Source of the DNA: Telopea speciosissima
Lineage: Eukaryota > Streptophyta > Magnoliopsida > Proteales > Proteaceae
Direction of reading: 5' to 3'
DNA length: 64,000 nt
NCBI RefSeq assembly: GCF_018873765.1
Contig: NC_057916.1
Location: 30,541,501 to 30,605,500 of the forward strand
Of the stretch, positions 45,291-56,117 are shown one piece after another. Below the pieces are notes generated by a model that was not told where the DNA came from, searched no databases, and was given only the letters and a program-made list of their open reading frames with translations. Numbering within the stretch: the stretch's first letter is position 1; every line of letters starts with the position of its first letter. A program made the translations under genes and the position numbers.

Positions 45291-48200
45291 ATGGTAGTTT
45301 TAGGCACCCATGAAGAGGAGGTTGCAAGTAGCAAATTACATACTAAAATGGTAGTAGTTTCCGGCACCCATGAAGAGGAGGTTTCAGCCACTTATGACCG
45401 TACCAAGGAGTTGAAGGAATTTGATGATACTAAAGCTGGCGTGAAGGGACTGGTAGATGCTGGCATGGTGAAGGTACCTCGTATCTTCGTCCACCACCCT
45501 CCTAATGCCCTCCTTCATGAAGGGTTGCCTGGTTCCATCCACAACAACAACCACAGCCAGACCCAAACCCAAACCCACCTCAACCTCCCTACCATAGACT
45601 TGGGGGACGGCGTCATCGATAAAGATGTGATTTTAAGGAATGAAATCGTCGAAAAAGTGCGTCATGCATCGGAGACATCGGGGTTCTTCCAGGTGGTGAA
45701 TCATGGGATTCCTCAAACTGTTATGGATGAGATGCTGGAAGGGATTAGAAGGTTTTTCGAGCAAGACACGGAGGTGACGAAACAGTTCTACTCGCGTGAC
45801 TATGCCAACAGAAGGGTTGTATACAATACCAATTTCGATCTACACAGCTCTCCCGCAGCTAATTGGAGGGACAGTATGTATTGCTTCATGGGTCCTCAAC
45901 CTTTCAACCCCGAAGAGTTACCTGAGACTTGCAGGTACGTGTTAGCTAGTGTTAAAGATCTTCATGATCTCGCCTTAATTTCTATTTGTGTTTTTCGATC
46001 GATCAGTACTTTTGGAAGACCTGCTAACTGGTTCTCAACTATCTGATCTAATTAATCTTAAATCTGTAGAGATATATTGATGGAGTACTCGGATCAAGTT
46101 AAAAGATTGGGGATTATCTTGTTTGAGTTACTATCGGAGGGTTTGGGACTAAAATCTAACCGGCTGAGGGAGATGGGTTGTGAAGAGGGGCATTCCCTTC
46201 TGTGTCACTATTATCCTGCATGCCCTGAACCTGAACTGACGATGGGCGGCAGTAAGCATGCTGACAATGGTTTCCTCGCAATCCTTCTACAAAACCATAT
46301 TGGTGGCCTCCAAGTATTTCATCAGAACCAATGGGTTGATGTTCCCCCCACACCTGGAGCTTTAATTGTGAACATTGGGGATCTTTTGCAGGCAAGTCTC
46401 TGTTACATATCGGTATATCCATTATTTTTTATGACTTGCACCTAAACCATAGCATCGGGATCTTGCGGACCTGGCTTTCCTCGACCCGTGGAGGGAGCTC
46501 AGGATCCAGCCGCCCAATAAAAACAGGGGGGGTTTGGTTACTTCACAGAAATGACCCTGTTGTGTTAAGAAATCGTCGAGCGGTCCTGCGAGTGCCGTCA
46601 CCTGCAAGTGGACCAAGGGGTCAACAGAGAGAACCGGTGTGGTTCCGGCCTAGGGCTCTCCGATGCCAAAGTTAGATCTCCTGAGCAAACAGATGAATAG
46701 TGATTATTCAGTATGAGTTTTTATGTCCCTCGATGGGGTTGTGTACCTTGCATTTTATAGTAGTGTATGGCGGTGTGGAGAGTCCCAATTTGATGGCGAT
46801 TGTGCCGTTGAGTGGATAGAGGCCCTGGGTAACGGGGCTCTATCCTGATTGGCCATCTCCCCGTGGGAGGGGGTGTCCTAGTGGTATCAAGATCCTTGGT
46901 GGATAGATACCCGCGTGTGGTGATAACGTCATTGGTGCTTGAATCCGTCTGGGTGACGTGACTTCTAAGCGGTGGCCTAGAGTCCTGGTGGTGACATGAG
47001 TCTGTAGTGATACGATCGGGTCATAGATGAGTAGCCCCGATGTCCGTGCACCTCACGTCTGTGCCCACGATGCCGTGCCTGGGTGCAAGCCGCGCCTGGG
47101 TGAGAGGCCGCGCTTGGGTGTGGCCACGCCTGGGTGGGGCCGCGCCTGGGTGAGAGGCCGACAAATGATACATCCAAGATTCACCGGACCAATCAACGGC
47201 CGCCACGTGTCACAGGGCGACCCGCTCCAAAACCAAGGGGAACTAACCGGGGTCCCACCACCCAGGCGCGGCCAACACCCAGGCGCGGCCTACACCAGGC
47301 GCGGCCTCACCCAGGCGCTGCCACACCCAGGCGCGGCCTCACCCAGGCGCGGCTACACCCAGGAGCAGCCTGCACCCGACGGCCACCTCTCAAGCGCGGC
47401 GGCCACCACTCAGGCGTGGCCTCACCTAGGCTCTGCCTCACCCAGGCGCAGCCTCACCCAGGAGCGGCCTACACCAGGCGCGGCCTCACCCAGGCGCGGC
47501 CACACCCAGTCACGGCCTCACCTAGGCGCGGCTACACCCAGGCGCGGCCTGCACCCGGCGACCACCTCTCAGGCGCGGCGGCGACCACTCAGGCGTGGCC
47601 TCACCTAGGCACGGCCACACCCAGGCGGCCTCTCACCCAGGCGCGGCTTGCACCGTCATCATGGGCACAGCCGTGAGGTGCACGAACATCGGGGCTACTC
47701 ATCTATGACCCAATCGTATCACTACAGACTCATGTCACCACCAGGACTCTAGGCCACCGCTTAGAAGTCACGTCACCCAGACGGATTCAAGCACCAATGA
47801 CGTTATCACCACACGCGGGTATCTATCCACCAAGGATCTTGATACCACCAGGACACCCCCTCCCGCGGGGAGATGGCCAATCAGGATAGAACCCCGTTAC
47901 CCAGGGCCTCTATCCACTCAACGGCACAATCGCCATCAAACTGGGACTCTCCACACCGCCATACACTACTATAAAAAGCAAGGTACACAACCCCATCGAG
48001 GGACATAAAAACTCATACTGAATAATCACTATTCATCTATTTGCTCAAGAGATCTAACTTTGGCATCGAAGAGCCCTAGGCCGGAACCACACCGGTTCTC
48101 TCTGTTGACCCCTTGGTCCACTTGCAGGTGACGACACTCGCAGGACCGCTCGACGATTTCTTGACGCAATAGACCCAAACACCCCTTGTTTTGTTTAGCT

Positions 48201-48635
48201 TTATCATCTCCTCCAACCATGGGATGAGAGTTGGATGATCCAGTCCAACCAAAACAAGGGGGTTTGATCATTTCACAGGGGCCCACCAAATACAACCTTA
48301 ATGGTGTCTTTAGTTTCAATTGTAAGTTTGTCTGATTGATTTTGTGGTTGTGGCAGCTCATATCCAATAATAAGTTTAAAAGTGCTGAACATCGAGTATT
48401 GGCCCAAAAAGTAGGCCCAAGACTATCTATCGCATGCTTCTTCACTACAACTTTTCTACCATCAACAACGATCTATGGGCCTATCAAGGAGTTGCTATTG
48501 GAGGACAATCCCCCAGTCTACAGGGAAACCACAGTCTTAGAATACACTACATACTACATGGCCAAGGCACTTGATGGAACTTCTGCATTGGAAAATTTTA
48601 AGCTGCAAACTTCAAGTTCAGAAGAAAAGAAATAG
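45291..48635 (+). CDS. 2-oxoglutarate/Fe(II) dioxygenase, ACC oxidase homolog type (copy C)
   Basis: Exons 45291-45934, 46070-46391 and 48357-48635 encode 414 residues from the first ATG, or 395 from the second at 45348. A 57-base tandem duplication covering the start region made the extra N-terminus: MVV-GTHEEEV occurs twice, so 45348 matches the start of copy B. Iron ligands are H278, D280 and H334, with R344-x-S346 (numbering from the first ATG). All catalytic residues are kept. One change near the active site is EHADGDF to KHADNGF, with LLQD to LLQN. Intron 2 is GC-AG and 1965 bases long because of a fold-back element. No stop or frameshift is seen. The substrate is unknown. Confidence 0.9.
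46519..48195. mobile_element. Large fold-back element in intron 2 of copy C
   Basis: The left arm (46519-47160) is the inverted complement of the right arm (47626-48195), about 600 bases each, with a loop of about 465 bases. Landmarks are the pairs gagcggtcctgcgagtg (left) and cactcgcaggaccgctc (right), and atagatgagtagcccc (left) against ggggctactcatctat (right). The outer arm sequence, ending ttcttgacgcaa on the right, resembles the end of plant Ty3-gypsy LTRs. The element may therefore be two LTR copies joined head to head, or a true fold-back transposon. No transposase or target duplication is evident. Confidence 0.8.
47258..47655 (+). repeat. GC-rich minisatellite, unit about CACCCAGGCGCGGC
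   Basis: About 25 irregular copies of a 12-16 base unit around cacccaggcgcggcc fill the loop and the inner end of the right arm. A complementary cluster (gcgcctgggtg words) lies at the inner end of the left arm (47093-47160). Confidence 0.9.
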
Positions 48636-49277
48636 CATAGCATAAATTAACATCAAATTCTCAAGGTACTGCAGTCCTAGGGATTATGAAACTCAACAAT
48701 AAATTATTGTGGGAGAGATTATATAAAAGAAAAAAAACATAAAAGAATATATTCAGAGACTCTTCTTCGAAAGCAAGGACGTAAAAATACTTGTAGGTTC
48801 CTTGGCAGTAGTATCCAATACCTAAGTTCAAGGCCTGATTTGGTATGATTTCTATTTTAATTCCATGGGAATGATTTCTATTTTGAAAATTATTTGTTTT
48901 GATTTTTGCATCTTATTTCTGTGAAATATAGATCCAATGGAATAGAAATTCTGAAGTACTTGAGAATATCAGAATTTTAAGAATAGTTTAATGGGAGAAA
49001 GTTCGCCATGCTCCCTCACATGGTTTTTTTATTATCTTTTCTCTTCTCCCCCAAATCATTTGGCCCATGTAAATGATACTTACTATTTCACATGCCATCA
49101 TTGGTGCGATGTGAGAGATTCCCCCCCCCCCACACTTCACCTTCCCCCCCCCCCCTTCACCACAACCAGTGATGTGGGAAACCCTTTCCCTAGTTTAAAT
49201 GTTTAATATTCTCTTGGGTCTCTTTTAGTGTGTAGCAGATCAAGCCACATCTAAGTTTTAATTTTATTTCTGTTTTT
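48636..49277. other. 3' flank of copy C; no gene seen
   Basis: 48810-48910 matches 8660-8770 behind copy B. Poly-C runs at 49123-49132 and 49146-49156. No gene is evident. Confidence 0.5.
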
Positions 49278-51905
49278 TTTTTTGGTTAGAAATCAGCAAC
49301 TATATATTAAGGAAAAAAAATATGTTATAGGATTAACGTCTGGGTATACCTAGACGGATAAAGACAAATGAAATAACATGGCCTCAATACCTCCCATCTT
49401 TGGCAATGCCATCAGTAGAGGGAGAGAAAACCACAACCTTGTCAAAGACCCACCTTCGGCATTGCCATCAGCAAGAGCTCTAGCCAAAGCAGTATGTAAA
49501 TCTGTACCTAGGTCTGTTTTGGGCACCCCAACTAACGTCTGATGAAACAAAACTTGGGCAGTACAACCAAGTACTAGGGCTTTGCATTCTTGCTCCATGT
49601 TTTGAGAGAATATCAGCCATCATATTAACGTCACAAAAATAATGCGTTATCCGCCATGATATTAAGGCAAGGAAAAAGATAAAATAACGCCATTGTTGTT
49701 GAAAAAGTCAAGGGATTGATCTTCTAAGCACTGCTTCTACCACAACTTGTGAATTGCAATCAATCCAAAGCTTATCAACGTCCAACTCGCTAATCAACTT
49801 CAGGTCGATAAATAAGGCAGAAAATTCAGCACTGTAGTTCATCATGATGCCAAGAGGAACAACAAAACATCTCTGAACAATGCCAAACTCATTCCGAATT
49901 ACACCACCCATGTCAGACCGTCCTTGGTTTCTAAAGGAGCAGCCATCAATGTTCAATTTGCACCATGGATTAATTTAACTCATCTAAGCTCATGAACAGA
50001 TGACACCTCTGAAACAACATTGACCTTGTTTTGCATTCTTCCTAGACAGAATAAAATCCTCCATTGTTCTTGATGAAAAGGCCTTAATCTGAGCTTCTTT
50101 CTTTCGTATCATTTAAAACTAACCTCAAGATGAAACTAGATGGCTTCATTTTGCCTTCAAATCTCCTATTATTTTTTTCATACCAAACATGAAAAGGGAT
50201 GAGGAGGAAACCAGCCAGCTACACCTCCTTTAGGGGGACCGAACTAGCTTTAGAATGTCACCACTGCGTCATACAGTATTGAAATATGTGGGATAAGCTT
50301 CGAACTACGCAGGCACAGAGAACAACGTGATGCAAAAGGAATCCCTCTCTTTGTCGCCAGCTCATAAATAGCAAGACGACCATACATCATCTGCCACCCA
50401 AACAGCGGGTGTCTTGGCTGAAAGCGGTTGGACCAGACTAATTGAAACTGAAACGGCTTATACCTTTCACTCTAATCACCTCCTATGTTGATTTAACAGA
50501 AAAATCCCCCAACATGGAGGCCTTCCATGCACACTCGCTTATCCGAAACCTGGGATTTGGGAATTAAAATCGCCCTAACGATCTGGAATTTAGCTTGCAA
50601 AACAGTCGAAGAAACACGCGGGAAATGCCACGATCCACACCAAATAAAACCAGCCACTCTTGATTTGAACTCAGAAAAAATAGTTGGATTCAGACCTGTA
50701 GCCATTACCAGCGACTCATTTCCAACCCACTTATCGTGCCAAAAATCAATTGACTCTCCATCGCCGATGATCTAAGTCTCATTGGATTCTACATCATCCC
50801 ACACCCTCTTTATACCATTCCAAATAGATGAGGATATACCAGAATTTTTTGGTCGTCCATTTGATTTTACATATTTCTCTCCCATGAACTTCCCAAAGAA
50901 AGAGTCATCGTTTTCATAGCCCAACACAACTTACATACCAAAGATTTATTGACATCCCTAATCCTCCTTAGCCTCATACCACCCTCTTCCTTATGCTTGC
51001 AAACCAAGTCCCATTTAACGGTGATGCTCTTTGCCTGCTCCAAATCATCAGACCAAATGAAGTTTCTCATCCACCTCTCCACAGTAGATATGAGCTCAGT
51101 AGGCCACCAATAGACCGAGAAGTTATGAATAAGAATATCCTACACAACAAATTTCACTAATTGCACCCTGCCAACCTAAGAGGATAGTTTTCCTTTCCAA
51201 CTTGCAAGTTTGGATTTATTTTTATCAACCATAGGAAGGAAATGCTCCTTTTTCAATCAGCCATTGAAGATATTGTTAGAAAAAAAACTCTGTTTGAAGA
51301 AGGAAACTTCAAACTGCTTTGAACGCAATCTCGCTATCTTAAAAGAGATATTTGCCCCACACGATAAATTTACCTTCAGGAATCAACAAAGCAATAAAAG
51401 ATAAACACAGAACTCCTTTTAGAGATACTGAATTGTAAGAGAGAGAGATATTTCGTTTGAACACAGTACTTTTATTTAGATCGATTGCCATCTGATCTAA
51501 CGGTCCAGATTAAATTAGAGATAAACCTGTTCACAACAGTCATATCCTATCAAACGTGACCGTAGGATCTTCTAATCCGACGGATCTGATCATTTTAAAA
51601 AATCAACGTACCAGAAGTGATGCAAGCGTGCTAAGTGCTAAGTGCGTGCATACGCCAGCAATGCCTCTACAGCCCATGCCGAGTGTGCGCAGACAGCATC
51701 CACGCCGTCCTCGCATATACACCGTAGAATGTCTTTCTTTTTCGATTTAATTCAAGAGATAAAGAAGGTAATATAATAAATATCATTTATAACTCTTGTA
51801 GTTTTTCGATGTGGGACTAAAGTACTTTTCCCAAAATAATAAAGTATTTATTTAATCTCTTATTTTATTATAATTTATCTAACAGATATGACCCCCAGGT
51901 ACATA
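49278..51905 (-). mobile_element. LINE fragment on the minus strand, 5' truncated
   Basis: Reading right to left, broken frames give a reverse transcriptase C-terminal part (HFLPMVDKNKSKLASWKGKL, then MERWMRNFIWS and KSITVKWDLVCKHKEEGG), a zf-RVT-like middle, and an RNase H (MNIDGCSFRNQG, SAEFSALFIDL, LWIDCNSQVVVE). The 3' end has a T run at 49270-49279 on this strand, the A tail of the element. The 5' part, including the endonuclease and most of the reverse transcriptase, is missing. A solo LTR (51274-51884) is inserted in it, and MYLGVIF-like codons continue just beyond at 51890-51905. No intact protein. Confidence 0.8.
51274..51884 (-). mobile_element. Solo LTR
   Basis: 611 bases beginning TGTTAGA and ending TCTAACA, with perfect 5-bp duplication gatat on both sides (51269-51273 and 51885-51889). 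No internal domain, primer site or second LTR follows, so it is a recombination remnant. The phrase gatgtgggactaaagt near one end resembles Copia LTRs and suggests minus-strand orientation. Confidence 0.9.
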
Positions 51906-52247
51906 GTATGAGACCCACAGAAAAAATGGATCCAATGTGACTCTGTGATTGGCCTTGGAGGGCCTTAGACGGTACTTGTACAAGGACACGAACCGACCTC
52001 ATGACAAAGAGCACATAACGGACAAAGTGGAGTGAAGAAATGTTGGGTCATATTAGAACCAACTTCAAATCTATAGAGGCTGAAGTTGGCTTGGCCAGGT
52101 TTTGTACCTATACTATGGCTGAAGACTGTTGCAGAGGATAACTGCAGACATCAACAAGATAAGAGCTATCTCTCTCTCTCTCTCTCGCTAGCTCGCTTGC
52201 TTTCCATGATTCTTTGCACAATTTCACAGCCCAGCACTGCCACAACA
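51906..52247 (+). promoter_or_regulatory. 5' flank and leader of RAF1
   Basis: The open frame of the gene continues upstream without an ATG until 52206. A CT-repeat leader (52170-52192) fits a plant 5' UTR. No certain TATA box. Confidence 0.35.
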
Positions 52248-53618
52248 ATGCTCTCTCTAAATCCCACCAAGCCACTCTCGCTCTTCCACTCACAACTACA
52301 GTCTGGTTCTCCATTCCTGAACCAGAAACAACAACAACCACCATCTCGCCTGCTTCACCTACGCAACGTCAAACCCACCACCACCACACTCTCAGTTACC
52401 GCAGCTACTGCAGGCACTGGCAGCGCCGCCTCATCAACCCCATCCAATAACCAAGTCTACCAACCCTTCCGCCCACCTCCCTCCTCTGTTCCCTCCCAAT
52501 TCCGCAATCTCGGAACCGACGGCCGTCTCGAAGTCCTCCAGAACCGTCTGGGTCTCTGGTTCGAGTACGCCCCACTCATCCCCTCCCTTTTTCAGGAAGG
52601 CTTCACTCCTTCCTCCATCGAAGAAGCCACTGGCATTTCAGGCGTCGAACAGAACCGCATCGTCGTCGCTGCCCAAGTACGCGACACCCTCGCTCAATCC
52701 AACTTCGACCCTGAAACTCTTTCCTTCTTCGACAACGGTGGCGCCGAGCTCCTCTACGAGATCCGCCTCCTCAACGCTGCTCAGCGGGCCTCCGCCGCTG
52801 CTTTTATCGTCCAGAATCGCCTAGACGCACGCGGAGCCAATGAGCTCGCTCGGGCTATGAAGGATTTCCCTCGAAGACGCGACGACCAAGGTTGGGAGAG
52901 CTTCACCTATGCCTCCCCAGGCGATTGCCTCTCTTTCATGTATTTTAGGCAAAGCAGAGAGCACCGGGATCTGTCGGATCAGCGGAAGTCGGCGCTTGAA
53001 CGAGCATTGGAGGTAGCAGAGACGGAGAATGCGAAACGGAGGGTTCTGGATGAATTGGAGGCGAAATCTGATCAGGGAGAAGGAAAAGGGGAACTTGGGG
53101 TTAGGATTAAGGTTCCGGTAGTGAGGTTGAAAATTGGAGAGGTTGCGGAGGCCACGTCGGTGGTGGTTTTGCCCGTCTGCGAAGCGGGTGAAGGAGAGAG
53201 AGGGGTGCTGGAAGCTCCTGGGGAGTGTAGAAGCGAAGGTGAGTTTGGGGTGGTGGTGGCTGAGAAAGGGTGGAGAAGGTGGGTGGCTCTGCCGGGATGG
53301 GAGCCCGTGGTGGGACTAGCGAAAGGGGGAGTGGCGGTGGCGTTTGGAGACGCGAGGGTTTTGCCATGGAAGGTGAATCGGTGGTACAAGGAGGAATCAA
53401 TTCTAGTGCTGGCTGATAGAGAGAAGAAAGAAGTGGAAGCTGAAGATGGGTTCTATCTCGTTGCATCTGTAGCAGATGGTCATGGTGTTCTAAAGGTGGA
53501 AAGAGGATCAGCATTGAAGGAGTTGGGTGTGAAGCAGTGTTTGGGAAATGTAGTTTTGGTGGTTAGGCCTCCTAAGGAAAAAACTGATGATCAACTGCAG
53601 GATGATGATTGGGAGTGA
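52248..53618 (+). CDS. RAF1: Rubisco accumulation factor 1, chloroplast
   Basis: An intronless gene encoding 456 residues from the ATG at 52248. I chose this start because MLSL is the usual start of plant RAF1; an in-frame ATG at 52206 would add 14 residues. RAF1 is a stromal chaperone that dimerises and holds Rubisco large subunits during holoenzyme assembly. The first 55-60 residues are rich in Ser, Thr, Pro and basic residues, as in a plastid transit peptide. Then come the two recognised parts: an alpha-helical domain (from YQPFRPPPSSVPSQFRNLG through FEYAPLIPSL, GFTPSSIEEATGISGVEQNR and AELLYEIRLL) and, after a charged linker, a beta-sheet domain (from RIKVPVVRLKIGEVAEATSV to LGNVVLVVRPP). 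The C-terminus is acidic. Length and order match the family, and no break is seen. It looks functional. Confidence 0.95.
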   Translation: MLSLNPTKPLSLFHSQLQSGSPFLNQKQQQPPSRLLHLRNVKPTTTTLSVTAATAGTGSAASSTPSNNQVYQPFRPPPSSVPSQFRNLGTDGRLEVLQNRLGLWFEYAPLIPSLFQEGFTPSSIEEATGISGVEQNRIVVAAQVRDTLAQSNFDPETLSFFDNGGAELLYEIRLLNAAQRASAAAFIVQNRLDARGANELARAMKDFPRRRDDQGWESFTYASPGDCLSFMYFRQSREHRDLSDQRKSALERALEVAETENAKRRVLDELEAKSDQGEGKGELGVRIKVPVVRLKIGEVAEATSVVVLPVCEAGEGERGVLEAPGECRSEGEFGVVVAEKGWRRWVALPGWEPVVGLAKGGVAVAFGDARVLPWKVNRWYKEESILVLADREKKEVEAEDGFYLVASVADGHGVLKVERGSALKELGVKQCLGNVVLVVRPPKEKTDDQLQDDDWE

Positions 53619-54041
53619 GAATGAGAATTAAAGGCCAATACAGAGAAGGGTTTTTTTCATTCTTTTCCCCTTCTCCTCATTTATAAATGGAATAAGTTGA
53701 AGTTTAGTACCTGATGGACACAAGTCACACAGCAATGCCACACTTTTGAAGGGGTGATTAGATAGAGGTGCTTGGGAATCAATGATTTGGTCTCATTGTG
53801 AATGTAAGCTACATATGAATCCAAATTTCCTCTTTTTTGTTTCTAATATTTGTAACATTTTTGTGATTATTTTGAGATTAAATATGATAACATTAAGCTG
53901 CAAATTATCTTGCTTTCTGGCCAACTTTTGAAGTTTCATATTTTACCATAAGCATTGTTATCCTTTAGTCTGTTTAGTTTGATCTGCTGAAGACATCAAA
54001 TAATGCATGGGCATTCATTGACAACTCCCTCCCCCCCCCCC

Positions 54042-54073
<32 letters not shown>

Positions 54074-55895
54074 GGAATCAGGATCTTGTAGATTAAGTTT
54101 TTATCTTGAGCATAAGCGTTTGTTGGTTGTAATTTTTGTGCAGAGCTGCTCTAATTTTACATTGTATCTTGTGAATGAGCTGTACACTATATCAGTGGGA
54201 ATCCCTATACAGATCAGAGGAATTACCAGTTACCAGTTATTCAGGCGCAAGAGCATGCTCCTTATATCACATCTGTTCTTCTATAACCTGGAACATTAGC
54301 TATGAAAGAATTAAAGATTAATAAAGATATTTAAAATGAAGCACATTGCTGCTCCTTAATGAAGATCCTTCATTTCATGTAGATGGTTGCTCTATGACTA
54401 CTATTGTCATGTCATAATTCTCTAACTCATTTAGTAACTGGTTTACAAATCGCAGTTAAGAGTTGGTTGTGATGGTATCTTATGACTAATTAGGATGTTA
54501 TCCTGTGTTAGTATCACAAGAAATTATTTTTCCGGAGTTAACCTCGTCTCCCTTGCAGATATTTGAGGAATCTGGAGAAATTGAGCTTCTTTCTTGTTTT
54601 CGAAGTGATAGACACCAGGCAGATGTTTGTCATTGTTGAAGGCAGTCATTTGTTCCTAAAGCCAAAGCTTAGGATAATAGACTTGTTGTAGTAGTCTAAG
54701 GATGCCAGTTATGCAGCCGTCTTTGGGCAGTTGGCATCGCAATGTGGTCAACCCCAAGGGAGCACCTTAATTGTTCTAAATTTTGCCCTACCTCTATATG
54801 TTCATGTTAACTTCCATGTTTATCTTTTGCTCACACTTTGTTCAAATTGAAACTCTATTATTAATCAGGACAAGAAAGAAACAAAACATTACATCTTTAT
54901 TCGGTAGGATTTCCTTGTTTTTTGTTTCCTTTGATATCTCGAGTTCATGTTTGTGCTCAAAAACTTATTTGAGTCATTTTCTTCAGGCAGATTCAATGTC
55001 GAGCATTTTCTTTATCTCTTGAACTTGAATCAGTTTTTCTAGATGAAGGTTATGGTATTGTACAAATGGAGGTTGCATCTAAATGCCAAAATACGATTAC
55101 TATCGATCTACATGCATGCAAATGCTACTGGTGGAAACTTTTCTGCAGAAAGTATGTGTTTGATGAATATAATCCACAAAGTAGAAGGATGAGACAATGG
55201 GAAGGTACCCAACTTATTTTGGCTGTTGGTAACTATTCTTATCTGACTATATTTTTTCTGGCTAATCAGAAGTGCTTTTTATTTTTTCTGTCACTGTCAT
55301 AACTTGGTTCCTCTCCAGCTCTCCTCTCACAAGGCTGATAATTGTAATTACTTAACTAGTCATAGATGGAGAGAAGAATACTTCTTAACGCATTAGGTGC
55401 AAATTGCTGGTGTGAGTGTCTGAACTAAAAGCAGAACACACTATTTCATTGTTTCTGTAGCTTACCAAAGATCTTCATCTATCTGCTGTTTACCAAGAAA
55501 TGTGATTGAAAGAACAAGCATTTGATAATGGAGTAAGACACTGTTGTCAGCCAACCAAGCTCTACATAATACACAGGCATGTGTTGATTCAGAAGAAGAT
55601 CATCTCATCAGATTGAAGTAATGCATCAAGAGGATTGTGGGATTATTATTTCTGCCTTCCACACCAATCCGTTAAAAGCTAGCCATCAAGTAGAGGGGGC
55701 CCAAGTAGCTAGAAATCTCCACCTTGGGTTACTCACATCCAATGTGGGATTATTACTTCCCCCTTCGGTGAGGAACCCCAACAATCCTCTCCCATGGCTG
55801 AAGATGAATGCAGAAGAAGCATACCACTGACACTATTGGTGATACATGGTTTGCCAATACCCTATGCTCGGAGCTCTTAAACATATCGTTGAGAC
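53619..55895. other. 3' flank of RAF1; no gene recognised
   Basis: Polyadenylation-like AATAAA variants occur. Two short segments look exon-like: 54571-54620 (an acceptor followed by IFEESGEIELLSCFRS) and 55146-55205 (CRKYVFDEYNPQSRRMRQ). I do not recognise them and they have no clear partners. A CT microsatellite and poly-C are at 54032-54072. Confidence 0.35.
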
Positions 55896-55974
55896 TTAAG
55901 CTGCATAGCACTGATCATTTTCAGATTGCCTGAGAGTAACTACTAAAGAAGCAATCCTGATATACTGTAGAAGG

Positions 55975-56117
55975 TCCGTGATATTAATTACTCTATTAAC
56001 AGAAGGGGCATCAACCCGTTGATTCGGATGATGAACTTGGAGACCACCGCCGCCGATGCTGTCTTGCAGGAGGATAGTGAAGAAGTCACTGTGGTAACTA
56101 ATGAGAAACAACCCCAC
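55975..56117 (-). pseudogene. Dioxygenase (ACC oxidase homolog) exon-2 fragment
   Basis: The minus-strand frame reads SDFFTILLQDSIG, then QVHHPNQRVDAPSV and INITDLLQ, which aligns with the end of exon 2 of copies A-C ([26 protein letters not shown]). The Fe-binding HxD and the rest of the gene are missing, with an extra GG repeat and the PTPGAL segment altered. It is a dead fragment, the fourth trace of this family in the window. Confidence 0.75.

Noticed and set aside
47027-47676. Arg/Pro-rich frames of 180-193 aa in the intron of copy C
   Set aside because: Direct translations of the minisatellite; no ATG context or function expected.
53072-53514. Minus-strand frames inside RAF1
   Set aside because: Antisense shadows of a GC-rich coding region.
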